DNA from: Podochytrium sp. JEL0797
Taxonomy: Eukaryota > Chytridiomycota > Chytridiomycetes > Chytridiales > Chytriomycetaceae
Direction: 5' to 3'
NCBI GenBank assembly: GCA_027596195.1
Contig: JADGJG010000232.1
Location: 1-29,424, forward strand
Length of the DNA stretch: 29,424 bases
The translations under genes and the position numbers were made by a program. Of the stretch, positions 1 through 9,600 are shown piece after piece (the stretch's first letter is position 1; each line of letters opens with the position of its first letter). The notes under the pieces are model-generated. The model was not told the origin of the DNA, did no database searches, and was given only the letters and a program-made list of their open reading frames with translations.

Positions 1-1095
1 TGTGTTGCAGGATTACGTGGATGGCTGCCATGTTGGGGCGTTGCCAGGGGACGATCACGTCGGCGTGTTTCATTGTCGGGAGGATGTAATCGTCGAAGGC
101 GGGTTTCACGTATTTTTTGTATTGTTGGAGGACGCCGTGCATGTCGCGGCCGCGTTCGGCAATATCGCGTTTCACTGTGACGGGAGGGTTTCATTGGTTC
201 CGTGTCGAGAGGGGGGAGGGAGGGTGGCTTACTTCTTCGGACAAGTCGAACATCCGAATCTGTGTCCACAAACAACATGAGGTCCATCAATTCGCGCACT
301 TTGGGGTCGTAGAGGGCGAAAATGCCTTCGAAAATGATAATGTTGGCGCCGTATATGGCGGTGGTTGTGTCCGCGAGACGCGAGTGGGTTCCGAAATCGT
401 AGACGGGTACGTCGACTTTGACGCTGAGAGGGAAATTTCCAAAGTAGTTTCAGTTCGATACATTTACATGCAAGAGAGTTGGGTAGAATGGCGATAGAGA
501 CTCGGATGAGGGTTCACGCACCCAGATTTGAGGTTGTTCAAGGTTTCGAACAGAATGTCAAAATCGAAAGCATTCGGGTGATCGAAATTGTAGTTGTTGG
601 CGTACGCTTGCTGGTGAAATTCAATTGAGGGGGACCGAAGGGGGAGAGTTTGGTGAGAAATATTCCGGCGAAATGGACCACATCCTTTTATCCAATACAT
701 CTTACCTCAATCTGAGCAGCCGTAAGTGACTTATAGAAACTGTCCATCTGAACCAGAACCACCTGCGCAGCAAAACTTGATCAGCCACCTTCCCCAAAAA
801 ACAAACAACCCATGCAAAAGACACGAACCCAAGGAACCCCAAGACACTGAATGATCTTGTTGGCGACAGAAGTCTTTCCAGACGCACTGCCACCCCCAAT
901 GCCGATCATGTACGGTTTGTGCGTTGTTCCGTCCACATTGAACCTGGAAACCGACCAACCCCACAAAAGCCACAACGGTCAGATTTCCCTGGGCCTTGAC
1001 CAAACGCCGGGGTAATTTGAAGTGGGGATTTACCAAGGGAATCGACCACGCGGAAGTCTCGTCTCTCCATCCGTTATGCCCCCGCCTGAATCCAT
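1..1095 (-). CDS. URK1: Uridine kinase (uridine/cytidine kinase), C-terminus cut by window edge
   Basis: Phosphorylates uridine and cytidine to UMP and CMP in the pyrimidine salvage pathway; cytosolic. Exons on the minus strand are 1095-1034, 943-829, 762-706, 610-522, 423-233 and 174-1 (open), and all joins keep one frame for about 229 codons. Visible motifs are a [15 protein letters not shown] lead-in, the P-loop GGGSASGKT at about residues 37-45, [10 protein letters not shown] (substrate/metal Asp), [11 protein letters not shown], the FEGIFALYD strand and the RDIAERGRD lid. The start at 1095 was chosen because only this ATG gives phase 2 at the first donor, which joins to WFNVDG; the nearer ATG at 1071 does not. 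The intron ending at 763 uses a GTTCGT donor. A downstream uracil phosphoribosyltransferase-like domain, as in some UCK-like proteins, cannot be excluded because the 3' end lies outside the window. Confidence 0.92.
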
Positions 1096-1409
1096 TTTTG
1101 GTTTTGGGAGGTGGTTTTTTTTGTTTTTTTTTTGCGATTTTCTTCGATTTGAGTGACTTGGAATGAGTCCGACAAAGATGGAAAGAAGAGAAATTAAAAT
1201 TAAAAGGAGTACTTGAGTGAGAATAGATGTGGATTCTCTGTCGGCATACCTAGGTATGTACAAAAACTTTTTGTACCCACCTTTCTAGAGAGTGTTCGAA
1301 TTTGGGGGGCGGTTACGTAGTCCATTCGCAGTGTCCATTTCAGAAATTCGACCCAAGCATATAGCTATCATGGAGATATCTAAAATCGGGCAACATTCTA
1401 TTGCCATAG
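1096..1409. other. Upstream region of uridine kinase, no gene seen
   Basis: About 310 bases with T-runs, A-runs and stops in all frames. It presumably holds the uridine kinase promoter, which reads leftward. The only structured element seen is the pair of abutting palindromes at 1245-1276. Confidence 0.6.
1245..1276. promoter_or_regulatory. Two abutting palindromes, candidate factor-binding site
   Basis: A perfect 14-bp palindrome CATACCTAGGTATG (1245-1258) shares its last G with a 19-base inverted repeat, GTACAAAAA-C-TTTTTGTAC (1258-1276). The pair lies about 150 bp upstream of the uridine kinase start codon. A role as a dimeric transcription-factor site is an inference. Confidence 0.35.
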
Positions 1410-2165
1410 GCTGTTTTCGCTGCCCCCATCACGCCAATGCGTATTGCTCAAATAATTTGACGCCAGGCCAACAACGCGAATGCTGTTACTGCCAAGAAAG
1501 GAAAGAAGACCAAGGCTAGTCACCAAGGCATATTAGATAAAGTTGTCGTGATACTTGCTGCCACAAAGAAAGCAAACTAAAGCTGCTGCAAAGAACGTCA
1601 ACCAAGCTGCCGCCAAAAACGCGAAACAAGCCACCGCGAAGCCTGCCCAAGCAGATGCAGGCAAGAACGCCAAGGCCGCTGCTGGTAAACTGGTTCTGCA
1701 CCGAATAATGCGCAAGATCAGCCGCAGGAAAAATTCCAAGCTTTATATTATGCAAACAAAATCACCTTCCAAAAAAACAAAATTTCTCTTTCCTGTCCCG
1801 TTCATTTTCTTTTTTTTCCTTCCTTTAAGCGATTGATAATAGTTAATTCATAATTTAATGGCATAATGCAATTCAAGTTTTTGGTCTGGATAGAGTTTTA
1901 AATGGTAAAGTTTATTGAAGCGGTTTTAAACCATGGAAAGATAGGGCACACCCCAGCATGTAATAAGACATTATCAACGCTTTTTTCATCCTTCATTGAT
2001 CTCGTAAATCAGGGCCACAGGGTGCGGCCAAGCGGAAATCATGAAAATGTTATTCGAAAACATGTCGCTATAAAAAGTTCATAATAATATAATACGAGGT
2101 GCCTGATGCATATAAATCAATTTCATCAATTGAAAATAACTGCAGCTGCCGCCAAAAAATTGAAT
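1410..2165 (+). pseudogene. Decayed remnant of a Reeler-like/Ala-rich tandem gene
   Basis: Short stretches resemble the tail of the next gene (2241-4561) but are broken by stops and frame changes. From about 1410, DNA encoding AAPITPMRIAQII then a stop, followed by QANNANAVTAKK, lines up with the AAPVATQV...NNANQA part of that gene. From 1566 another frame encodes KAAAKNVNQAAAKNAKQATA, the same KNxNQAAA repeat style. At 2138-2163 a short frame encoding TAAAAKKLN and a stop resembles the intact gene's extreme C-terminus (NPAAAKKS and stop). No Reeler-like exon is visible here, and 1705-2130 is AT-rich with nothing recognisable. I read it as a dead third copy that has lost its N-terminal part; it could instead be a shuffled fragment of the tail. 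Confidence 0.55.
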
Positions 2166-2190
2166 TAGTTCGTTGTTTTCTATTTTCTCG

Positions 2191-2196
2191 TATAAA
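2191..2196 (+). promoter_or_regulatory. TATA-like box upstream of first Reeler-like gene
   Basis: TATAAA lies 45 nt before the ATG at 2241. The paralogue at 4901 has a comparable A/T box (ATAATAAAAG, about 4844-4853) at nearly the same distance, which suggests the core promoter was duplicated with the gene. Confidence 0.4.
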
Positions 2197-2240
2197 GCTA
2201 CGAACGTCTCCTGCACCATTGATTATTTAAAAAGACTCCA

Positions 2241-4561
2241 ATGCACATTTCTCATACCCTTTGTCTTCTTGTGCTCTCCTTAACCGCGACCGCGCTCCCG
2301 AACGGCGCACCAAGATGCATGATCACGGAATCCATCATCCAAAAAGGACACAAGGTTGCTCAAACGGCCAACGCCGGATATACCATGCAAGTTCCCGCGA
2401 CTTACACACCAGGAGGACCTGCTATTGCCATCACGATTACTGGCGGAGCCGCGTTTACTGGAATCCTGGGATATGTGACTGTTGGGACCACGCAAGACTC
2501 CACCTTGACGGCGAACGGGCCTGCCAATAACCCAAACTTGGCGCATGTGGGAGCTTTTCAGGGTTTGGCTGCACAAGGGTTGAAGGCACAATCCGCTAAT
2601 GCTTGTGCTGCATTGAATGTTGTCAACGACGCGCCGTGAGTTTTTTGTTCCTTTTAACTTCATGTGGCTTGGTTTTAATTCAACACAAATGGTAGTGAAT
2701 CCACTATCACGCAAGCCAAAGTCATGAAGAACGTTGCGATGCCGTTCACCATGATGTGGACTCCACCGGCCACCAATCAGGTTCTTGAACGCCTCACGCT
2801 TATATAGAAGGTTCAATTTTAACAAAGACATGAAAACAGGGAACCGTTACTGTGAACATGGTCGTTGCTGGTAACAAAAACCAACCATGGGCCATCATTC
2901 CCTCTGTTCAAATCGCGAGTGATGCTGATAACATGGCTCCTGTCGCTTCAGACGCGGCAGTGGTTTCTGCGGTGGCCGACTCTGTGGTGGTTCCTGTTCC
3001 CGCTGATGCCACCCAAGCGGTCGACAACGGCGTATACCAGAAGACAAAAAATTACAAGACCAAAACATGCACTGCAACCGCTGTTCAGACCGCCCAGATC
3101 ACTACCGCTGCTACACAGGATAATGTGATCCAAGGCTCTGTTCCCGTTGCTACGCAAACTTTAGTTGATGCAATTCCCGCGGGCCAAGCCTGCCCACATT
3201 GCGTTAAAAGCGCGAACGGTGTTGCTGCCCCCGTTGCCACGCAAGTTTCTGATGCTGCCAATAACGCGAACCAAGCTACTACTCCCATGGCCGCACAAGT
3301 GCCAGTTACCGCACAGGAGAACCAAGCAATAACCAAAACATGCACTGCGACCGCTGTTCAGACCGCCCAGATCACTGCCGCCGCTACACAGGATAATGTA
3401 ATCCATGGTGGTGCTCCTGTTGCTACGCAAACTTTAGTTGACGCAATTCCCGCGGGCCAAGCTGTGGAGCCCGCTGCCTGCCCACATTGCATTAAAACCA
3501 CGAGCGGAGTTGCTGTCCCCGTGGCCACGCAAGTGGCTGACGCTGCTAAGCAAGTGACAGTTGCCACGCAAGCGAACCAAGCTGCTACTCCCGCTGTTAC
3601 GCAAGCTCAAAATGCCGCTATTCACACGTACCAAGCTGCCGCCCCCACCGTCGCGCAAGTGCCAGTTGCCACACATGTGAACCAGGCCGTTGCTCCCGCG
3701 GTTACGCTGGCTCAAGGCACTGCTAATAACGCGAAGCAAGCTGCTGCTCCTGCGCTCACGCAAGCTCATAATGCGGCCATCCCCCCCCAAGCTGCTACTA
3801 ATCCAGCCACTCAAGCTTCAGGTGCCTCCCACAACGCTAAACAAGATGTCACTCAAGCTCCAGTTGCCTCCAAGAACGCTAACCAAGTTGCCGCTCAGAC
3901 TCCAGTTGCCTCAGCGAATGCGAACCAAGTTGCTGCTGGTCAGGCCAAAGTCACCCAAGCTTCAGTTGCCTCCAAGAACGCTAACCAAGCTGCTGCTGCT
4001 CAATCCAAACCCAAACAAGCACCAGTTGTCACTAACAATGTGAGCCAAGCAGTAGCCAAGGCTGCAACCGCGAAACAATCTCCAGCTGCCGTGAACACCG
4101 TCAACCAAACTACCGCCAAAGCTGCAACCGCCAAGCAAGCACCAGCTGCTCCTGCTGCTAAACCTGTTCCACCCAAGATTGCGAATCAAGCTGCAGCTGT
4201 CATAAACAACTCTAACCAAGCTATCGCCAAAGCTGCAACCGCCAAACAGGTGCCAGCTGTCCCTCCTGCGAAACCAGCTCCACCCAAGAACGCGAATCAA
4301 GCTATTGCCAAGCTTGCTGCACCTGCTGCCTCCAAACCTGCTGCCAAACCTGCTGCACCTGCACAACTTGCTGCCAAGAACGCCAACGCCGCTGCTACTA
4401 AACCAGCTCCCCCCAAGGCACCAGCGGCTAAGGCAGCAAATCTTGCCCCATCCAAAGCTGCCAAACCTGCTGCAAAGCCTGTGGCAAAGGCTCCTGCGCT
4501 TAAGGCAGCGACGCCAGCCCCAAAAGCGGCTGCAAACCCGGCTGCCGCCAAGAAGTCGTAA
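2241..4561 (+). CDS. Secreted Reeler-like domain protein with long Ala/Gln/Asn repeat tail
   Basis: Exons are 2241-2635, 2696-2780 and 2840-4561, giving a predicted 733 aa. Residues 1-18 form a signal peptide. Residues 20-180 resemble a Reeler-type beta-sandwich: C26 and C122, YTPGGPAIAITITGGAAFTG, GAFQGLAAQGL, then FTMMWTPPATNQGTVTVNMV, and a WAIIP end that fits the last strand. From about residue 190 the chain is low complexity, with imperfect NANQAA/ATQAPVAS units giving way to a Lys/Ala/Pro-rich end (KAPALKAATPAPKAA). Two CPHC motifs sit at about 278-281 and 374-377 in a duplicated module. The paralogue at 4901 has introns at the same positions and phases (2, then 0). It is probably extracellular or wall-associated. 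The Reeler match is by pattern only; no function is known. Confidence 0.8.
3061..3570 (+). repeat. Tandem duplication of a 273-bp tail module with CPHC
   Basis: DNA from 3061 recurs from 3334 with most bases identical (AAAACATGCACTGC, GCCCAGATCACT, ACGCAAACTTTAGTTGA, GCGGGCCAAGC and CCCACATTGC in both). The second copy carries a 12-base insertion before its CPHC codons. Each unit encodes about 91 residues running from KTCTATAVQTAQIT to CPHC and on into NQA repeats. Confidence 0.85.
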
Positions 4562-4900
4562 GCATCAGCGACTTTATTATTCCTTTATGCATTGTCTCAT
4601 GTCTTCCTTTTCATTTTTCATTCAATAAAACTTTCTAAAACTCTCTAATCTTCTGCTTCCAACATTATTCTGACATTCATTTTTCTTTTCGTATCACAAT
4701 CTTTAATTTTCAAATCCCCATTTCTAATTCAACATACTGGTTCTCCTTCAACCCTCATTTCAGTTTAATCCAGTAGCTATGAGACTCGAAAGAGGTTGGA
4801 GTTTAATGAGAAAGTCATTGGAAAATTTTTTCGTTTCACGAGCATAATAAAAGGACCTAACGCGGGTACCGAAAACAATATCAAGAACTACATATACAAA
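4562..4900 (+). other. Intergenic: poly(A) signal and core promoter between tandem paralogues
   Basis: Contains AATAAA at 4624-4629 for the upstream gene, a T/C-rich stretch, and the TATA-like ATAATAAAAG at about 4844 for the downstream paralogue. No other gene is seen. Confidence 0.55.
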
Positions 4901-6336
4901 ATGCAACCCATCCAAGCCCTTCTTGCCTTCGCATTGACTGCCAGCCTCTCGACCGCGTTGCCAAACGGCGCTCCAAGATGCATGATCACGGAAACTGTCG
5001 TTACGCAAGGGCACAAGGTCGCTGCAACAGCCAACGCAGGATATACCATGCAACTCCCTGCTACTTACACCCCAGGAGGACCTGCTATTCCCATCACGAT
5101 TACCGGCGGGGCCGCGTTTACTGGGGTCCTGGGATACATGACCGTCGGGACCACGCAAGACTCCACTTTGACGGCCGCGAATGGACCCCAAAATAACCCC
5201 AACAAGGCGCATGTGGGTGCTTTCCAGGGATTGGCGGCTCAGGGGTTGAGAGCGCAGACGGCAGCGGCTTGCACTACTTTGAATGTCGTAAATGATGCGC
5301 CGTACGTTTCTGCCCTTCCCTTTTTTCTTTTCTATCCATTCTAATAATTGCTTGGGATTTATAGAGAATCTACTTTCACTCAATCTGCTCCAATGAAGGT
5401 GGCGATGCCATTCACCGTGATGTGGACTCCACCCGCAACCAACCAGGTAAATCACTTTCAATCCTCCCCCCCTCCCCCCTATTTCTAACGCGCTTTTTCT
5501 ATCAGGGAACCGTTACCATGAACTTGGTGGTTGCAGGAAACAAGGGACAGCCATGGGCGGTTGTTCCGTCTGGACAAATCATGAGCTCGGCTGGACTTGT
5601 TGCGGCTGGTAACGCAACGGTCCCTGCGACACCTGCTGCCGCTCCTGCCCCTCCTGCTGCTCCTGCCGTTTCTGCTCCAGCTGCTGCTCCAGCTGCTTCT
5701 GCTACCCCCGCTGCCGCTGCCGCTGCTCCTGCTCCTGCTCTTGCTGCGGCTGCTGCTGCAGCTGCTGCCCCCGCTGCCGCTGCTCCTGCTGCCGCTCCAG
5801 CTGCAAATAATGCTGCTGCCGCGAAGGCTGCGAAGGCTGCTGCTGCAAAGGCCGCAAAGGCCGCAAAGGCGGCTGCGAAAGCTCAGGCCAAAGCAGCTCC
5901 CGCTGCCGCCGCCGCTGCTTCTCCTGCTGCGGCTGCTCCCGCTCCCTCGCCTGCAGCTGCTGCCGCTGCCCCAGCAGCCGCCGCAGCAAATGCAGTTGCA
6001 GGTGCCGCTGCAGTCGCAGCGACCGGTGGAATTGCTGTGACAGACGCGAATGGAAACACTATGATCGTGCCTGCCCCTGCCCCTCCGGCTGCTGCTCCCG
6101 CCGTTGCAGCCCCTGCGGCCCCTGCGGCTGTTGCTCCAGCTGTTGCAGCCCCTGCTGCTCCCGCAGCGAATGCTCCAGCTGCCAATAATGCTGCAGCGGC
6201 TGCTGCTGCTCCCGCCGCCGCCAATAATGCTGCTGCTGCCAAGGCAGCGAAGGCAGCTGCTGCAAAGGCCGCAAAGGCTGCAAAGGCGGCTGCGAAAGCT
6301 CAGGCCAAAGCAGCTCCTGCTGCGGCACAGAATTAA
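4901..6336 (+). CDS. Secreted Reeler-like domain protein with poly-Ala/Pro and Lys-Ala tail
   Basis: Exons are 4901-5301, 5365-5446 and 5506-6336, giving a predicted 437 aa. The signal peptide (MQPIQALLAFALTASLSTA) is followed by a Reeler-like domain very close to that of the 2241 gene: RCMITE, TANAGYTMQLPATYTPGG, TITGGAAFTG, HVGAFQGLAAQGL, PFTVMWTPPATNQGTVTMNL. After about residue 200 the tail is almost pure Ala with Pro, plus two copies of a Lys-Ala block (about 262-293 and 401-432) around a short less repetitive patch (GGIAVTDANGNTMIVPAP). Introns match the paralogue exactly, so the genes arose by tandem duplication, yet the tails differ completely in composition. The long extra ATG-open frame upstream of 4901 was rejected because the signal peptide begins at 4901. 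The molecular role is unknown; a surface or wall protein is an inference. Confidence 0.82.
5806..6317 (+). repeat. 95-bp direct repeat encoding a Lys-Ala block (two copies)
   Basis: Copies at 5806-5900 and 6223-6317 have the same length, no gaps, and differ mainly at third codon positions (GCC/GCA/GCT). Both encode NNAAAAKAAKAAAAKAAKAA followed by KAAAKAQAKAAP. The 3' halves (GCAAAGGCCGCAAAGG...CAGGCCAAAGCAGCTCC) are nearly identical. Confidence 0.85.
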
Positions 6337-6672
6337 TCGCGTTGGCGCGTTTATTAAATAAATAAGCGCGTTGACGTGCTTATTGAAATCTGAAGTTTAT
6401 TGTGCATAAATACCGAAAAATAAATAACGTTACTTGTTTACCAACGAAATTCGTTTGAGCAAAAGCCGATACCAAAGAGACTCTTTCAAAGCCGAGACCG
6501 CCGCCCTCGACGTGATTCGCTGAAGAAACTGGATTTCTCCTTCGATAGTAGAGAGAATCATAGCTCGTGAAGGAACCATTCTCTGCACCAACCTTTTTAT
6601 TGATTCGCGACCAATTCGCGAAGGACAAACACCGATTGTTCCGAAAGAGAAAAAAACACCCCGCAACCAACC
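6337..6672. other. Intergenic: 3' end of Reeler-like gene and INTS6 promoter
   Basis: AATAAA at 6357-6362 sits between GCGCG-containing A/T blocks (GCGCGTTTATT and AAATAAGCGCG), an imperfect inverted repeat just after the stop codon. A second AATAAA occurs at about 6418. The remainder up to the INTS6 ATG shows no gene. Confidence 0.5.
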
Positions 6673-9600
6673 ATGATTTACGTTTTCATTGTGGACACAT
6701 CAGCGTCCATGAACCAAGTGTTTTCTCACGGCCTGTCGTTCCTCGACTGCGCAAAGGGCGGCATCGAAAGCTTCTTCAGCGTGAGTGTTTGTTTGGGCAG
6801 GGGCAACTCCCGCCCTCGCGAGCGATTGTGCGATCTGCCATCCCCGCACGGAGGCCAGTTGAGGGGAAGGGATACGGGAAGAGAGGATGATGCAGGGGGA
6901 TGATGGACTGCTGGCGATGCGGAGGGGCGTTGGGGGGTTTGCTGCCGGAACCCAAACGAACGGCTCGCGAAACGATGCGGGCTCCTGCGGGGGCCAGTTG
7001 GGAAACTGATGTTGATCTTGGGTGAGGCATTCCCACGCTTTGCGGAAAATGGCGGTTGATTCGAAGATGCTGGCGCTAGCTGTTTGTTGTGCGAAACAGC
7101 ACACGAAAAGCCCTCTGCTTCGAGTTGGTCTATATTTGTATTGATTCGATTCTTCTTTGCGATTCTTGTTTTTCTTCGGGATCGTGTTAATTAGTGGGAG
7201 AATCGACGGAGTGACCGCAGGAGCAACAAATACGTGCTCATCGACTACAGCGACCCACCTGGGTGCATCAAGGTAATAATATCGAACGATATTCGCTTTT
7301 GTTTTATTTGGAGAATGTGTGTGTCTGTTTTGCCGCGTTGTTGCTCGGAAGAGCACACGCGAAAAGAGGCCCTTCAGATTCTCGGCCTTGCAAGAGTAAC
7401 GCCTCTCCTCGAGAAATAAAAGACAGAGAGAGAGAGACAGAGGAGGGGAGGCGTTATTCTGCAATGAGGGAGATATCTAATCCCGAAACCGTGCTTACAT
7501 TTCACAGGGTGTCTAACGAAATTTTTCTTGCCCCTTGTACAGGCCGGTCTCAACGACACGATCCCACAACTCCTCACTGAGCTCAAAAACCTGCAAGCCA
7601 CCGACATCTCAAACCCTGGACAAGCATTCAACGCGGCATTCGACTACCTCAACGCCTACCGGTTTCAAGCGGGCCTCGAAACGATCGGCAAGGGCCGTTA
7701 TTTTGCATCCATCGAATCCACCGTCATCATGTGGTTTACGGACGGCGGCAATTTCTCCTTCATTGATCGCCAATCCAACAAATGCGTGGTCCAAAACAGA
7801 GTGAGAATTTTTTGTTGTTTGCTGCGCTTGAAGTCGCGCCTGACCAAATTTTCTCGCCTTGTGCAGCTCCAAATCTCTGGCCTCCGAACCCCCGGCGCAA
7901 CCTCCTACATGGAACCATTCCGATGGGACCAAAAACTGCACACCTTCCTTCTGAGCCCGGAAGGCAAACTCGTGCACCCCGAAGTCGCGGCCATGTCGAA
8001 CGCGACGCACAGCGAAGTCTACGCGATTTGGACCAAGGATCACATGAAGCGGTGTATTGAGAACTGTATGGGTGCGCAGAAACCGCCGCATCCGGACGTG
8101 TTTCCGCAGTTTGCGTCCGTGACCATGTCGTCTGTGTGGGTGAATATGGAGGAGGTTGCTGGTACGTTAGAGGGAGATTTGTGCACTTTCTTTTTGTATG
8201 TTGATTCTTGTTGTTCTCGTCTCCTGTTTTTTGTGGCAGACTCGTCCAACCCGAATCCGAGGAAAGGTTTCAAACTCAACATATACCCGCAAAACGATCA
8301 AGGCCATACGTTTCCACTTCCCGAATCGTACGCCGTGACGAATCTCTTGAATGGACCTGTTCGTATTTCGCATCAATTCTCTCGGTCAAAGTTTCTCCTC
8401 ACCAAAATAAAACAAAAACAGCCGTTGAGAAGCGCGATCCCGACTCTCACGTACACGGCCCATGACGCGCATTACGCGATTCCGCATGGATTCCCATACG
8501 ATCGATTCAATATCGAGCAAGGTCCGTTCAAGGAACTCGTTTCGAGATCGACTGCCGCTTCGATGGCTTCGAAGCAACCACCCTGTTGGACGGTAAGAGT
8601 TTTTGCTGTCGCGAAATAAGACTTTTCGAAATTCGGGGGTGCGTTTATTAAATCAATCCCCCGCCTCCCTTTCCACCTTTGGTCCTCCACCACACAAACA
8701 CACACACGTACAATTTTACACAGCTCTTTGCAAGAAACAGTGGAAACTCAGAAGGACTCGGAGACCCGATTGGGTTTCTCAAAGTTTCGGCCGCGTCGCG
8801 AGGCAGCGGGGTTATGATGTACATTATGCCCTACAATTTTCCAAAGCTGTTCAAACTGATTGGTACACCTTCCTTCTTGTTGGTGTATTTTGACCACACG
8901 TGGTGGGCGACTGACTCCGGGGTAAATCTTCCGCATTAGAGCAACTCAACAAAAACCCGAGCATGAAGACGACCCCGCCTCCGCAATGGACTAAGAGTTT
9001 CCGGCACTATTTGACTGAGATACCTCCGTATTATCACGGCGTGCGTGGATTTTTTTCGTGTTTTCAAATACGCAGCTGAACTAAAACGTAAAAAAACAGA
9101 AATTGAGAACCATGATGGGGCGAATTGGACTCGAACATCTCTTGCCCAGCAGCTTGGTTCCGAACGTTCAGGATTGGCCGATTGCCACGTGGTTGAATAC
9201 GGTGACGGACCAGGTTTGTTTTCGCGTATTTTTTGAGAATGAAACCAGAGGGCTCAACAGCGCAAAAAAATTGTATTCTTGCAGTGCAAAGTTGAGTTTG
9301 GAAAGTTTGTTTCTAGCGTGGTCGAAAAGAGCAAAGTGAGTCCTTTCCAAAACAAGGAATTTGACGTGACCAAAAAAACTCAATCCCGCCAATTCCCATC
9401 GATTCCAAAACTACAGATCAAAGCCGAAACCCAACGCCGCATCGCACTCCAAACCGCCAACCCCACCACCATCATCGCCACCACCACCTCCTCACCCCCA
9501 CCCCTCCTCACCAACGCATTTGACGCCCCCCGCTCCCAAATCCTCCTCGAACTACGCCTCCTCCAAACCCACTTTACAAAATCCATGCACCTCGGCGCCT

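Noticed and set aside
1034..1071. Nearer uridine kinase start codon at 1071
   Set aside because: It gives phase 1 at the donor and does not join in frame to the conserved WFNVDG segment; the ATG at 1095 does.
3061..3570. CRISPR-like or satellite array reading of the internal repeats
   Set aside because: Units are coding, in frame, lack unique spacers, and belong to one open exon.
5702..6328. Long Leu/Arg/Gln-rich frames in the second Reeler-like gene
   Set aside because: Out-of-frame readings of GCN codon runs; only the Ala frame joins with the upstream exons.
6700..7464. 254-codon open frame on the minus strand across the first INTS6 introns
   Set aside because: It overlaps well-supported INTS6 exons on the other strand, lacks motifs, and has a composition explained by the antisense of coding and intron sequence.
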